This document shows, in pieces, positions 1-10,289 of a stretch of 64,000 nt of DNA. The DNA is from Turbatrix aceti (taxonomy: Eukaryota; Nematoda; Chromadorea; Rhabditida; Panagrolaimidae). The notes beneath the pieces are model-generated. The model saw only the letters and a program-made list of their open reading frames with translations, did not search any database and was not told the origin of the DNA. The DNA lies in contig OZ017767.1 of the NCBI GenBank assembly GCA_963969345.1, positions 10,236,471 through 10,300,470 of the forward strand, written 5' to 3'. Both the position numbers and the translations under genes were made by a program. Positions within the stretch are counted from its first letter, which is position 1. Each line of letters opens with the position of its first letter.

Positions 1-170
1 TGGTGATAGCCATAAATATGGAATTTTTACGACATTTTACGGTTTTTTGCTCACACGCATCTATTAACCGGGGTTATAAGCTAAAGATTGCTGACATGAA
101 GAAAAAAATTAATGAGCATGATAAAGACAGGGAAAGTTCTAGCATGCTTTTTTTAAACGTTTTTGGATTG
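1..170 (-). promoter_or_regulatory. Upstream region of a third His-rich mini-gene (gene body off the left edge)
   Basis: Bases 1-60 are a diverged copy of 4235-4290: both run TGATAGCC, then AAATA, GAATTTTTA, GACATT, a T-rich block and a CACGCATC/GACGCACC block. At 4235-4290 this lies upstream of the TATA box of the second His/Gly/Pro-rich gene, which reads leftward. By position, the gene this copy would serve lies to the left of base 1. This is inference from the repeat alone; no coding sequence of that copy is visible. Confidence 0.4.
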
Positions 171-2260
171 ATATGTGCGATCTGAATGATTCGGAGTGAA
201 CTTTGTACACATAAAAAATGTCTGGACTAACATGATTACTTTAATGACTGACTGATACGGAATCGAATATCAAAAATGCATGTTTGAAAAAATTATCAAA
301 ATTTTTTTTTAACAATTTGGATTGACAGCATTTGAAGTATCGAAGATTTTGTAATTTTCGAAGATGCCATTTTTGGCGCTCCAAAAATTACTGAAGTTCC
401 AAAAATGGCATTTTTTTTATTTTTTGCGCGCGCGTTTGAACGCTAAAATTTGTGGCATTTTTTGCACAAAAATGATGTCATAAAAATATTGTGGATCTAA
501 ATTTTTTTTAATAAAAAATATAAAAGAAGCAACTAAAAATAAAAAAAAATGCATGAACAAATGAATTTATTTTTTTTATCAAAAACGAAGGTGCATAATA
601 GTTTTTTGACCATGATAATGATGATTGATCTGCAAATTTAGTTTGACACATTTTAGTATCTTGTTGCGGCATAACTGTTTTTTAATATTTGATTGAGGTT
701 AGTTTTGATGACATTAAATTTATTCAATTCAAAATCAAAGCAAACACGTTATTATTTTTTTGGTTAACATAAAAATCATTTTTCCAGATTATGCAGTTCA
801 AAATGCATTTAAAATTTTTATGTGACGTTAAAAAAATCATGTGTATCAATACTATTGAATGGCTAAAATGCATAAATGCGTGCTTGCTTTCCCATTACAT
901 AATACATACAAAATGTAATAAATACACATATACATATTTTTTTTAAGCTACAAAGTAAAAAAAAAAGTTATTGTCCACAAAAAAAGGTATACGAGGCCGT
1001 AGATCGTTGGATAATGGGATTTTTTTTAATTCACATAGTGTCATCAAAAAAATGTATGTATTGCATCGTCAGCATCATCATCAGGTACGCGCACACGCAC
1101 CGGTGCATGTAGGATGCTGCAAATTCTAATTTTTTGCACAAATAATGTCATTTGAATTTCTTTGGATGTTTGACAATGATCGCAATTTCTCTTGGTACAT
1201 TTGTGTGCAAGAAAAAAATTTTTTTGGTGTTTTTTGACCGTGAAAATCAGGAAATGAACACTTGCGAGAATGAAAAAAATATGGAAGCGTGTCAACAATC
1301 GACATTTGTTTTGTAAAAAAACATGCAGAACAGCGCGGATTTCGCTGTGAATTAAAATTTTCCGAAATAATTTTTTTTAATAAAAAGTTTTGCTTTGAGA
1401 ACGATGCTGTCATTTTTTATTTTTTTGCAAAAAAAGTTTGTAAAAAATCATTGAAAATCAAAGTTATTCATAATTGAAACATTTTTTATTTTATGTTTTT
1501 TTCTTTTTACATTATTTTTGTTTTAGAGCACAAATGCATTAGTTCTGATCAGTTTCGAGATTTGATTTTATTTTTGTAGCAGAAACATAATTTTTTTGCA
1601 AGTGTTTGCATTGACGTCTTTCAGATGACTAATTTGTGTTTTGCTTTCTAAACATTTCCCAAACGAGACCCAATTGTGACTTTTGCAGACCAGTGGTTAC
1701 TTTTTTTTAATATTTATCCGCAATGCAAAAAACCGTAACATCATTACTGCTAATCACCCTCTGTTTTTGCACGCTGGTAACGCGTCGGTGTTCTGTGTGA
1801 ATGTCAAAAAAAGTGGTTCCTACGTCATGCGCTCTTTAATTGATGACCTGATTTGCGTGTTTTTGTTTTTGTAAAAAAGGTTACAATTTGATTCATGATG
1901 GTTTTGGTTTTTTTTGTGACATCAAACGGAGTAAGTAGAGAGTCATTTTGAGAGTTGGAAGTGATATCGGGTGGCTGTCTGTGATTTTGGATGAGCGAAC
2001 AGTCGTTTTTTTTGTTTGCGAACGAATGCGAAGATTTTGATAATTTTGTTTGATAAATCAAAAAAAACGCAAACATTTTTGACCATTTAAAAAAAAATGT
2101 GTTCGCAAACAAACGCGAACAGAAAAAATCAAGCGACGAACAGTCGTTTTTTTTGTTCGAAAACAAAACTCGGATCAATCCTTTGTTTTCATCCAATTTT
2201 GTGTTCATTTCCTAATTTTTGAATTTTTTTACATACATCCAACTTTTGTCGTTTTTTGTC
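171..2260. other. Gene-poor A/T-rich stretch
   Basis: About 2 kb of low-complexity A/T-rich DNA with frequent T and A runs. I see no open frame with coding character and no convincing exon bounded by splice sites on either strand. The short open frames at 1.0-2.2 kb are Lys/Phe/Asn-rich, as expected by chance in this composition. Confidence 0.6.
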
Positions 2261-2384
2261 ATTTATTATTTATTTTTATTTTACAGTACAATTTACAGTA
2301 GGAAACTTGTGTAAGTGCTGATTCCATAGTCATGTTACCATAGAATCAACATTTATCGGACACCGGTGTTATCCACCGACACCT

Positions 2385-2743
2385 TTAGCGATGATGGGGT
2401 CCCTGCTGCTGTCCATGGGGTGTGGGATGCTGTCCACCATGCGGCGGGGGGCCGCCATGATGGGGTGGGCCCGAAGGTGGCGGACCGCCACGATTTGGAG
2501 GGCCCGAAGGTGGCGGACCGCCGGGGCCTCCGTGATGCTGACCAGGAGGGCCTCCCGTGGGGTTGAAGCCTTTTCCGTGTTGTCTGAAATTAACAAAAAA
2601 TTATTTATCTATAAAATAATTTAAATTTTTTTTATTTATTTATAAAATAATTTTGATTTTAAAAATAAAAAAGTTTAAAAATTATTTATTGATAAAAACA
2701 ATTTTTACAAAAAATAATACCCTTGAGGATGGTAGCCTGGCAT
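2385..2743 (-). CDS. His/Gly/Pro/Gln-rich mini-protein, copy 1
   Basis: Two exons on the minus strand: 2743-2721 (MPGYHPQ plus two bases of a Gly codon) and 2583-2385. They are joined across a 137 bp intron with GT (2720-2719) and a TTTCAG acceptor. The product is 73 residues, almost wholly H, G, P and Q, with two GGPPPSGPP repeats and the ending QQQGPHHR. It has no signal peptide or membrane segment. The frame was chosen because the same splice pattern in the neighbouring paralogue (3706-3996) gives the same composition; the other frames do not. A TATA-like box lies 70 bp upstream (2813-2822). A metal-binding or structural role could be guessed from the histidines, but I recognise no family. 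The 3' flank also matches that of copy 2, so the whole gene was duplicated. Confidence 0.6.
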
Positions 2744-2812
2744 GATGTTACAGAAGTATTTAAAAAATATGTATCAAATGCTGAGTTCTGTAGAACTATG
2801 TGGAGACTCTCA

Positions 2813-2934
2813 CTATTTATGCGTACCCCTTTCGTCATCCTCATGCACCTGTGTTGCCTCTTTGAGGCGGAGTGTGAGTCAAAAGATCAAGGACAAAAAA
2901 TATAAGTTGACGCGAATAATTTGTTTTCCGGAAA
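2813..2934 (-). promoter_or_regulatory. Promoter of His-rich mini-gene 1
   Basis: On the minus strand GCATAAATAG (2822-2813) is a TATA-like box about 70 bp before the start codon. Further upstream are TTTTCCGGAAA (2924-2934), a palindrome, and AAGATCAAGGACAAAAA (about 2883-2899). All three recur upstream of gene 2, so they are candidate shared control sites. Confidence 0.5.
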
Positions 2935-2939
2935 GCTAA

Positions 2940-3640
2940 ATATTTTTTGTTTATTTACGTGTTTGGCCCAGTATTTCGTCAACCTAGGAGACTTGTTGCT
3001 CGTTTTCTGACTTGGATAAATGTGATTGTTGACATTATGAGCAATAGTTCAATCTCAATGTGCATTTGATCAAATAATGTCACGTAGTCAAAAATATAGT
3101 GTACAGAAATCACGTTGAACATTTTTTTTTATGAAAAAAAACTTATGTTTTGGTATTGACAAATGTACCGGGAATTTGGGGGAAACGTTGACATTCGTTC
3201 AAGAACAAAACTGTTTTCCAAGGGAATTTATAGGACGAACAAAAATTAGGTCAAAATTACGGTAACGATACCGAAATATTTAATATAAATGTTATTTGAC
3301 AAAAAAGTCTCAAATAACATTCATCAAGTGTGAAAAAGTGTAGGAAGACTGTTACTCCGCCAAAAAAACGCACATCACCCAAGTTTACTTTTTTGTGCAT
3401 TGGGGACGAAATTTTTTATATTCTGTGAACAAAAATATTCGTATTTGTTTTACAAAGAAAAAAGAACGGTTTTTTGTTTATTTGTTACATTCTTTATCAC
3501 AATTTTTTCTGAATGCGTTACATTTTTTGTCACAATTTTTTTTTGATCATTTTTTTGTACAAAAAAATTTTTTACATAATTTTATTTTGAATACAATTTA
3601 CAGTATAGAACACATGTCTTTCCAGTTTACATCAGCAAAC
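2940..3640. other. Spacer between the two His-rich genes
   Basis: A/T-rich DNA without a recognisable exon. It contains the distal upstream part of gene 1 and, near 3580-3610, the 3' flank of gene 2 (AATACAATTTACAGTA), which is also found in the 3' flank of gene 1 at 2285-2300. Confidence 0.5.
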
Positions 3641-3705
3641 GCGTTTGTTTGCAAACGATAGAATCAACACTCACGAACCATCAACGGCACGGCACCCCAA
3701 ACCTT

Positions 3706-3996
3706 TTAGTGATGATGCGGCGGCTGGTGTTGCTGAGGCGGAGGGGGCTGATGGTGCTGGGGTCCACCGTGTTGGGGTCCATGTTGCGCAGCAGGGCCAC
3801 TTGGTACACCGTGTCCACCTGGGCCACCTGGACCACCGTGAGGGGGTCCATGCTGCTGCTGGGGTTGTCCGTGATGCTGGTCACCGCCGGGGCCGTGGGG
3901 ATGCTGACCGGGAGGGTGCTGTCTGAAAACAAAAAAAAATTTAGAATCTAGGAAATTGTCTCGAAAATCGTACCCTGGAGGATGACTGCCTGGCAT
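3706..3996 (-). CDS. His/Gly/Pro/Gln-rich mini-protein, copy 2
   Basis: Minus-strand gene with exons 3996-3974 and 3922-3706 and a 51 bp intron (GTACGA...TTTTCAG). The intron happens to be in frame and open, so an unspliced 96-residue form is possible; spliced, the product is 79 residues. It begins MPGSHPPGQHPPGQHPHGP and ends in a run of H, P and Q. Gly-Gly-Pro and His-Gly-Pro repeats fill the middle. An in-frame TAG 9 bp before the ATG and a TTTTTCAG acceptor about 18 bp before it fix this ATG as the start. The gene shares intron position and phase, TATA box, upstream motifs and 3' flank with copy 1. No known family is recognised; low-complexity composition makes homology calls unsafe. Confidence 0.6.
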   Translation of the reverse strand: MPGSHPPGYDFRDNFLDSKFFFVFRQHPPGQHPHGPGGDQHHGQPQQQHGPPHGGPGGPGGHGVPSGPAAQHGPQHGGPQHHQPPPPQQHQPPHHH

Positions 3997-4094
3997 GGTT
4001 TTCTAAAAAGTTCTGAAAAAAAAATATTGTATCTAAGTTGTCCAAAAACGCAACGCCGGTTGGTTCTATGGAGTAAGAATGATTCCGCAACTCC

Positions 4095-4403
4095 CTATTT
4101 ATGCTCACCTGTTATCACACCCATGCCATAACTTTTTTGAAGTTACGTGTAAACAACAGCTAGCCGTGTTGTCTCGATTCCGGTCCGAAGTTGCGTCTCC
4201 TCGCTCAATGTTGATCTTTTTTGGCTCTATGACGCTTGTGATAGCCTCAAATAGAGAATTTTTATGACATTACCGTTTTTTCACGACGCACCTGGCTTTT
4301 AGAAGCGAGATAGAGGAGAGGGTGTTCGAAAGATCAAGGACAAAAATTCGATTCAGGGTGATAAAGATGGGCAAAGGTGTAGCACTTTTTCTTTTTCCGG
4401 AAA
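4095..4403 (-). promoter_or_regulatory. Promoter of His-rich mini-gene 2
   Basis: Minus-strand GCATAAATAG (4104-4095) lies about 100 bp before the start codon. AAAGATCAAGGACAAAAA (4329-4346) and TTTTTCCGGAAAC (about 4392-4403) match elements upstream of gene 1. They lie farther out here because of extra DNA, including the block shared with bases 1-60 of the window. Confidence 0.5.
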
Positions 4404-5073
4404 CATCTATGCAACTTTTAAGATTTGAACAAATATCAAAATTGGAAAAAAAGTTGATGTGGATTCTGAAAACAAACAATCGGGGTATGAAATTGGGCTG
4501 GGTCGGTTTTTAAGCCCAGACCAGTCTTGAAAATGTGACAAAAAATTCAAAAACAAAAAATTCTTTTTTGGTAAAAAAATGTGTGTCAATTATAAAAATT
4601 TTCTCGCAAAATAAATTTTTTATGTAAATGTTTTGTATTTTCGAAAAAATAGAATTTTTACGTATTTAAAAAAAGAAAAAATTATCCCAAAAAAACAACT
4701 AAATTTTTGAGGCAGTTATTTTCAAATTTTTATTTTTTATAAAAAATTTTTCATTAAATGACAATTTTTTTTATCATTTGTTTTAGTTTTTGCGCGATGC
4801 GATAAAAATTATATTCCCGGCATCCCTAATTTTTCCAAATTAATCAGTTCCGTTTGGCACTGAGCCAAAAAAATTAGTTCTTTTGGAAAATAAAAATAAA
4901 AACTTTTTTGATAAATATTAAAAGAAAATGTTATTTTGGAAAACACATTTTTGTCCGAAAAAACATCTAAAACGTAAACCTGCAACCTGATGTATAATAA
5001 ATTGCAGTCATAAATTTCTTGAATATATCAAATTTCCGTCACGGACCATAACGACGATGATCAGCTGACTTAC

Positions 5074-5117
5074 CTGACAGATGGGGTCGATGATTCGACG
5101 AACTCGGACGTTGTCAG
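5074..5117 (-). CDS. Isolated internal exon candidate
   Basis: A 44 bp minus-strand segment bounded by a strong acceptor (TTTTTTTTCCAG) and a strong donor (CAG|GTAAGT). It is open in two frames, one reading DNVRVRRIIDPICQ. I cannot find partner exons with confidence. A weaker candidate on the same strand at about 5440-5480 has the open reading SEKCITCDYAAMI. It may belong to a short gene between 5 and 7 kb or be a chance pairing of splice-like sites. Confidence 0.25.
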
Positions 5118-5129
5118 CTGGAAAAAAAA

Positions 5130-7015
5130 ACCTTTACGTAACTTTGACAAGGAAAAAGTTATTGCATAAAAACTTTTGCATTTACATTCCTGACCTTGGA
5201 CCTAACACTTTGAATGTAATATTTCTGGCAAAAGGAAGATGGACTTGTTATTGTTTTTTTTAAACGGTTGGTATCAAATTAACGTAGTAATTTTTTTTTG
5301 TGTAAAATCAGGCGACGATTTGTTTTTTTGGACGTAAATTTTTTGGCTTAAATTTTTTTTTGAAACTTTCTGACAGACATAAAAAAATTTAATTGCTGTG
5401 AAAAAAATTGTCGTCCTTGTGTTCCAACTTTCTTCTCGATCACACCTGATCATCGCTGCATAGTCACATGTGATGCACTTTTCACTGCTTGAAACATTAC
5501 CGTCAATGACTGTGTTAGAAAAGAAAAACTGTCATGTTATCGTTTTACGTTATCTTGAATAGATGAAAGTTTTGCGGCCGAAGAATACAAAATAAAAGAA
5601 GAACGTATGTTTTTTTGTAGGAATTTCTAATTTATTGTGATTTGCATTTTTATCAAGCAAATTTGTAAATCGAAGAATGAGGACTTGAATTTTGGGGAAT
5701 TAGTAATTTTTTGAGAATCTCTTTTTATGATAAAAGGCGACAGGAATGCATTCTTTTTGAGTTTATGCATTTTTTAGCATTTTCAATTTTTGTATTTTTG
5801 TAACGTTTAGTACATTTTTTTGGTGTTGGAGAGCGCGGAGTTTGTTTTTTGAATGTTGTGTACCATAAACAAATATTGTTTGTCAGTTTTCGTGAAACTT
5901 GTTTTTGGCATTGTTTCGAGAAGACTCCTCTAAATGACGTCATTTAAAAAAAGTTCAAAAGTTGGGGCAGTTACGCCAATTTAGTTTTTTTTTTGTTTTT
6001 TGTATCCAAAAAAAATCTGAAAAAATTAAGTATGATAGTTTTTTAACTATTGGGCATGTTCTAATTTTTTAGCAAAAAATTACAATTCTATATTTCTATT
6101 TTTTTTTCAAAAACTGCTACAATCATTTTTGGGGTTGTCTGAACAAAAAAATATGCATTTATAAAAGTTATTTAGTAAATAACTTTTTTAATCAAAATTG
6201 TGTTTCGCCCAAAAAAAATTATTTTTGTAAAAAAAAATTACGAAAGATTTCCGCACAATTTAGGTTTTTACCGTATTTACAAATTTTGTTTAAAATAGAC
6301 GCATAAAAAATGATCAAGTGAAAACAAACTGAAAATGCATAAATAAATAGATAGGTGTTCTTCCTCTGTCTATTGCTGCAAAAAAACATGGACCCATTTT
6401 GATCCGCGTCGTGCACAAAAAAAAACACTTTTTCATATTTTTATGATCACAAATAACGATTAAAAAACAAATCCCTTGTACAGTCGTGTTTTTAGAGTTC
6501 AATTTAGACATAAATTAAATAAAACAAAATTAAAAATGTGTAATTTTGCCGACGCACCGGGGGGTCAAAAATATATGAATAGGAAACCAAAAATCAGATT
6601 TCACCTGTCAAAAAGTGTAAAGGCTAAAAATTGAAGATCTTGGACAAAAAACAATACATTTTAGGTAAAACACTAACTATAACGTATAACACGCGGACAA
6701 TAAAAATTATTTTGAACACCCCTTTTTTGAACCCTTTTTTCAATACATTTTTGTGAATTGACACTTTTTTGTTTTCCAGATTTTTTATCAAAAAAGCGTC
6801 ATGAAAGAACTTTCAGAAGTCACATCATTGTTTTAGTGTATTTTTTGAAACCATGATCTGAAAGATAATGTGCAGCAAAATTTTTGCAAATATTTTAGTT
6901 TATATAAATAAAATGTTTAAGAATTTATGGTGTCCCATATGTACTACATTTTGAATCAAATGTTGTTGGTGTTTTACACTTAAGCAGAACTTTATTTTGC
7001 ATTTTATTGTTTTTC
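5130..7015. other. Gene-poor stretch
   Basis: A/T-rich DNA. A 72-codon minus-strand open frame (5943-5725), basic and containing six cysteines, is the only one that stands out in this composition. It has no flanking splice signals or recognisable similarity, so I do not call it a gene. Confidence 0.4.
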
Positions 7016-7019
7016 ATAG

Positions 7020-7865
7020 CCGTAGAAAGACGCCACCTCGATGCAGCGTGGCAGCGTCTGCCGTAAGTTATAAGGAGAGGCGCAACGTCGCTGCAGCGCG
7101 GCAGCGTCCGTTGTAAGGAAGAATGAGAGACGCCATCTCGCTGAAGCGTGGTAGCGTCGGCTGAAAGTTATGAGAAGAGACGCAACGTCGCTTCAGCGTG
7201 GTAGCGTCGGCTGAAAGTTATAGGAGCGACGCAACGTCGCTGCGGCGTGGCAGCGTCCGTTGTAAGGAAGAATGAGAGACGCAACGTCGCTGCAGCGCGG
7301 CAGCTTCAGCTGAAAGTTATAAGGAGCGACGCAACGTCGCTGCGGCGTGGCAGCGTTCGCGGCATGAAAGAATAAAAATTGAAGTACGAACCACACCAAA
7401 AACAAGCCGCCATAGATTTCAGATTAACTGAAAATGAAAACAAATCTTGAGAAATTGACTCAGTTTCGCATGCAAAATATTTGACAGAAAAAAATTCACA
7501 AAAACGGTTTCAAACACTTCGTTTTGATTGTTTTAGGTTGGCGGCGGTTTGTTTTCAGTGTGGTTCGTACTTCAATTTTTATTCTTTCATGCCGCGAACG
7601 CTGCCACGCCGCAGCGACGTTGCGTCTCTCATTCTTCCTTACAACGGATGCTGCCACGCCGCAGCGACGTTGCGTCGCTCCTATAACTTTCAGCCGACGC
7701 TACCACGCTGAAGCGACGTTGTGTCGCGTTCATCTCTTTTCATCCCAGCGACTCTGCCACGCTGCAGCGACATAGCTTCTCTCCCTATTCTTCTCCATCG
7801 ACTTTGTCGCGCACCAGCGACGTAGCTTCCCTCAGTTCATTGTGCAGCGATATCTACAGATGTGA
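7020..7865. mobile_element. Foldback element with palindromic tandem repeats
   Basis: Left arm (about 7023-7395) is made of roughly six GC-rich units of 57-61 bp containing GACGCAACGTCGCTGCAGCG and a variable GCAGCGTC. The right arm (about 7545-7860) is the reverse complement, in about five diverging units. The inner ends GTACGAACCACAC (left) and GTGTGGTTCGTAC (right) close a loop of about 150 bp. Apparent open frames in both arms are by-products of the repeat. No transposase is present, so this is a non-autonomous foldback element or a satellite-like hairpin. Confidence 0.75.
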
Positions 7866-7869
7866 TTTT

Positions 7870-9800
7870 GTTGGTGTTAATGAATAAATATTATAATAAG
7901 ATTTACTTATGAAACTAAAAGAGGGCAAAAATAAAGTTCTAAATTGTTAAATAAATATATTATTTTAATAATTTATAACATACACAAAATACATTTAAAA
8001 CCAAATCACAATTATATTTTACGTCAATTTACTTCATGCCATCGTATGAAGAAGCATGTTTATCAAAATTACTCAATACAGAAGTTCTGTAAAGGTATTT
8101 CTAAATTTTTCAATAAAAATGCGTTTTGGAATCATTAAGCTTCTTCAGAAAATATTAATTGAAAATAAAGCCAAAAAAAAAGATGACAGAAAAAATTTTT
8201 ATTGTCCGCGTGTTAAGCATACTATTTTTTTTTAACTTCCTCCGATCCAATCATCATAAGCATCGGGGCGCCCACGTCATAATGTTGCCTGCATTTGATT
8301 TCTTTTCTTATTTTTTTTGACAATGCTAGTATGCTGTTGGTGTGTTTATGATACAATTTTTGTGTGACGGGGTGGGGTGAGTCACAACAATTCACTCACT
8401 ATTCAACTGTCAATAGAAGAGTAGATAGTGTAGATACACAGATATAAGTAACCCCCAGCCTCCTCCTCGAGTCAGCCTAGAGTAAATCAAGACAAGCAAC
8501 GATTGGCGACTCGCTTTTTTTTAACCCTGACGTTGAACGTGTACGTGAACTCTTTTTAGCTCTGGTGTTGATCTCCTGAGGAGAGCACCAGAATCAGGGC
8601 CAGGGGTTTTGAACCTGATGTTTATCTACACCCCACTTGATCCCAGGTCCTAAAACGAATTTTTTTTTATGTTTTAATTTGTCGACCCATATTTTTTTAT
8701 TTTCTGTTTTTATCACCTTTTTTACCTTTTTGCACTTTTAGTTCCTTTTCCATTCTATTCTGTCCATCTTGTTTTTTTTCCTTCTTTTTCTGCTCTGCCC
8801 ATCGCGCGCGCGTGCATCCCGACCAACCAACGACCCTGTTTTGATGTATCAATTTTTTGTACATCTTGCACTAACAACAAGTGTGCTCGAACATGTTTGT
8901 TTTTTTTGTGTGTTTTTGGTGAAAAAAAAGAAAAGTTTCAAGATACATCATTGGTATGTATGTATTTATCTGTCTAAATTTCCCCATTCTCTCTTGTTTT
9001 TTGGTGCCTTGTACATACTACTATATTTTACTTATGCGGTGTCTTTTTAATCGTTGTACATGGATGCAGTACGTGATGTTGCATTGTTGTGTCCATGCAG
9101 GTAGGCGGCATGGATGGGAGGGGAAGAGAGCGGATACAAATGTATCATGACGTAGCATACGTATTATTTTCTCCGTGTTTGTTTTTCGAATTTTTGTTTT
9201 GCTTTTTGAACGAATGTTACACCAGTTTTGATTTTTCTGAGATAAGATCGATTTTTTTTTTGAATCGAGCAAAAAATTTTACGAAAATCGAAATTTTTTT
9301 ATTTGAAAAAAATGATTTTTTTTTCGTTCATTGTGATTTTTTGTTTGCTAAAAAGTAAAAAATTATATATTTATAAATACATTCGCAATTTTTTTTGTTC
9401 ATGTTACAATTTTTCAACAATGAAAATTTTTATATTTATTTAAAAATTTTTGTACACAAATTATTAATAAAAAAAATTTGTTTTACGCGACGTGTTTTTT
9501 TCCAAATTCAAATTTTTCAAGCATGATGTTTCATTTTTTACGTCATGTTGTGTAAAAAAATGCAAAACCCCCTAGTCAATGTTGATGAATCATCTGGCCT
9601 CCACACCTTTTGTTAGCGTGTTTTGTGAGTAGGAGTGTCGTGTCACCCCGTCATCCATCCAGTCCATATTATCTACCTTCCTTTTACCTGTTTCAATTTT
9701 AAATAAATATGTATTCTAGATACATATCTTTCTTTGCTTGTTATAACTTTATTTTTGATTTTGATTTTTCATTTGATGCATAATCGGTAGTCGTCGGTCG
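7870..9800. other. Region upstream of the mab-3-like gene
   Basis: No coding exon is seen. At 8340-8660 base composition becomes more balanced; CTCTGGTG (about 8562) and CACCAGA (about 8587) form a small hairpin around CTCCTGAGGAG. Pyrimidine-rich tracts follow (8680-8800). This may be promoter or 5' untranslated sequence of the downstream gene, which I cannot prove. Confidence 0.4.
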
Positions 9801-9807
9801 GGTTAAG

Positions 9808-9891
9808 CCGTGTTTAAAAGGGACTACAAAGCGGCACGCGCCGCTCGCACCCTGCGCATTGCCCCGCGCCTGTCAGCCCTGGGAAAGCCAG
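9808..9891 (+). promoter_or_regulatory. Candidate promoter and non-coding first exon of the mab-3-like gene
   Basis: A TTTAAAAG box (about 9811) precedes a locally GC-rich segment that ends in a near-perfect donor AAAGCCAG|GTGAGT (exon end 9891). A matching acceptor TTTTTTTCTAG at 10206-10207 precedes the coding exon starting at 10290. This is inference from splice-site strength alone. Confidence 0.4.
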
Positions 9892-10289
9892 GTGAGTGGC
9901 AGGTTTACCCGCTTTTTTGGGCACTTTCTTTGGTATCTCGATTTACCGTTTCCCTGGGCACCTGTTCACAGTTTTTTTTGAATTAAAGAAAAAGAAGGCA
10001 AAGGAAAAAGTTGGTTTTGCCGATCTCTGCCGTGCCCACGCTTTTGCACCCCCCGCCTTCGTTTGTTCATGCTCCTCTCGTCCACCCACTCACCTGTATA
10101 GTCTGTCAAACACGGTCTGGTTCGTCTTATCAACCTTTTTTTCCTGCATGCATACTCACCTGGAATATTCTACATATTTGAAACACTGTATATTTATTTT
10201 TTTCTAGTAGACACATTTTTTGTGTCGAACATAAAAAAAATTTACCTAAGTATCTATCGCGTTGTGCGCTGCTTATTTATCTATGAGTC

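Noticed and set aside
7193..7775. Open frames of 70-83 codons in the GC-rich repeat
   Set aside because: They arise from the tandem units and appear on both strands of the inverted arms.
8560..8610. Hairpin resembling a small structured RNA
   Set aside because: Stem is only 7-8 bp plus a 4 bp inner stem; too short for a miRNA precursor and without flanking promoter signals.
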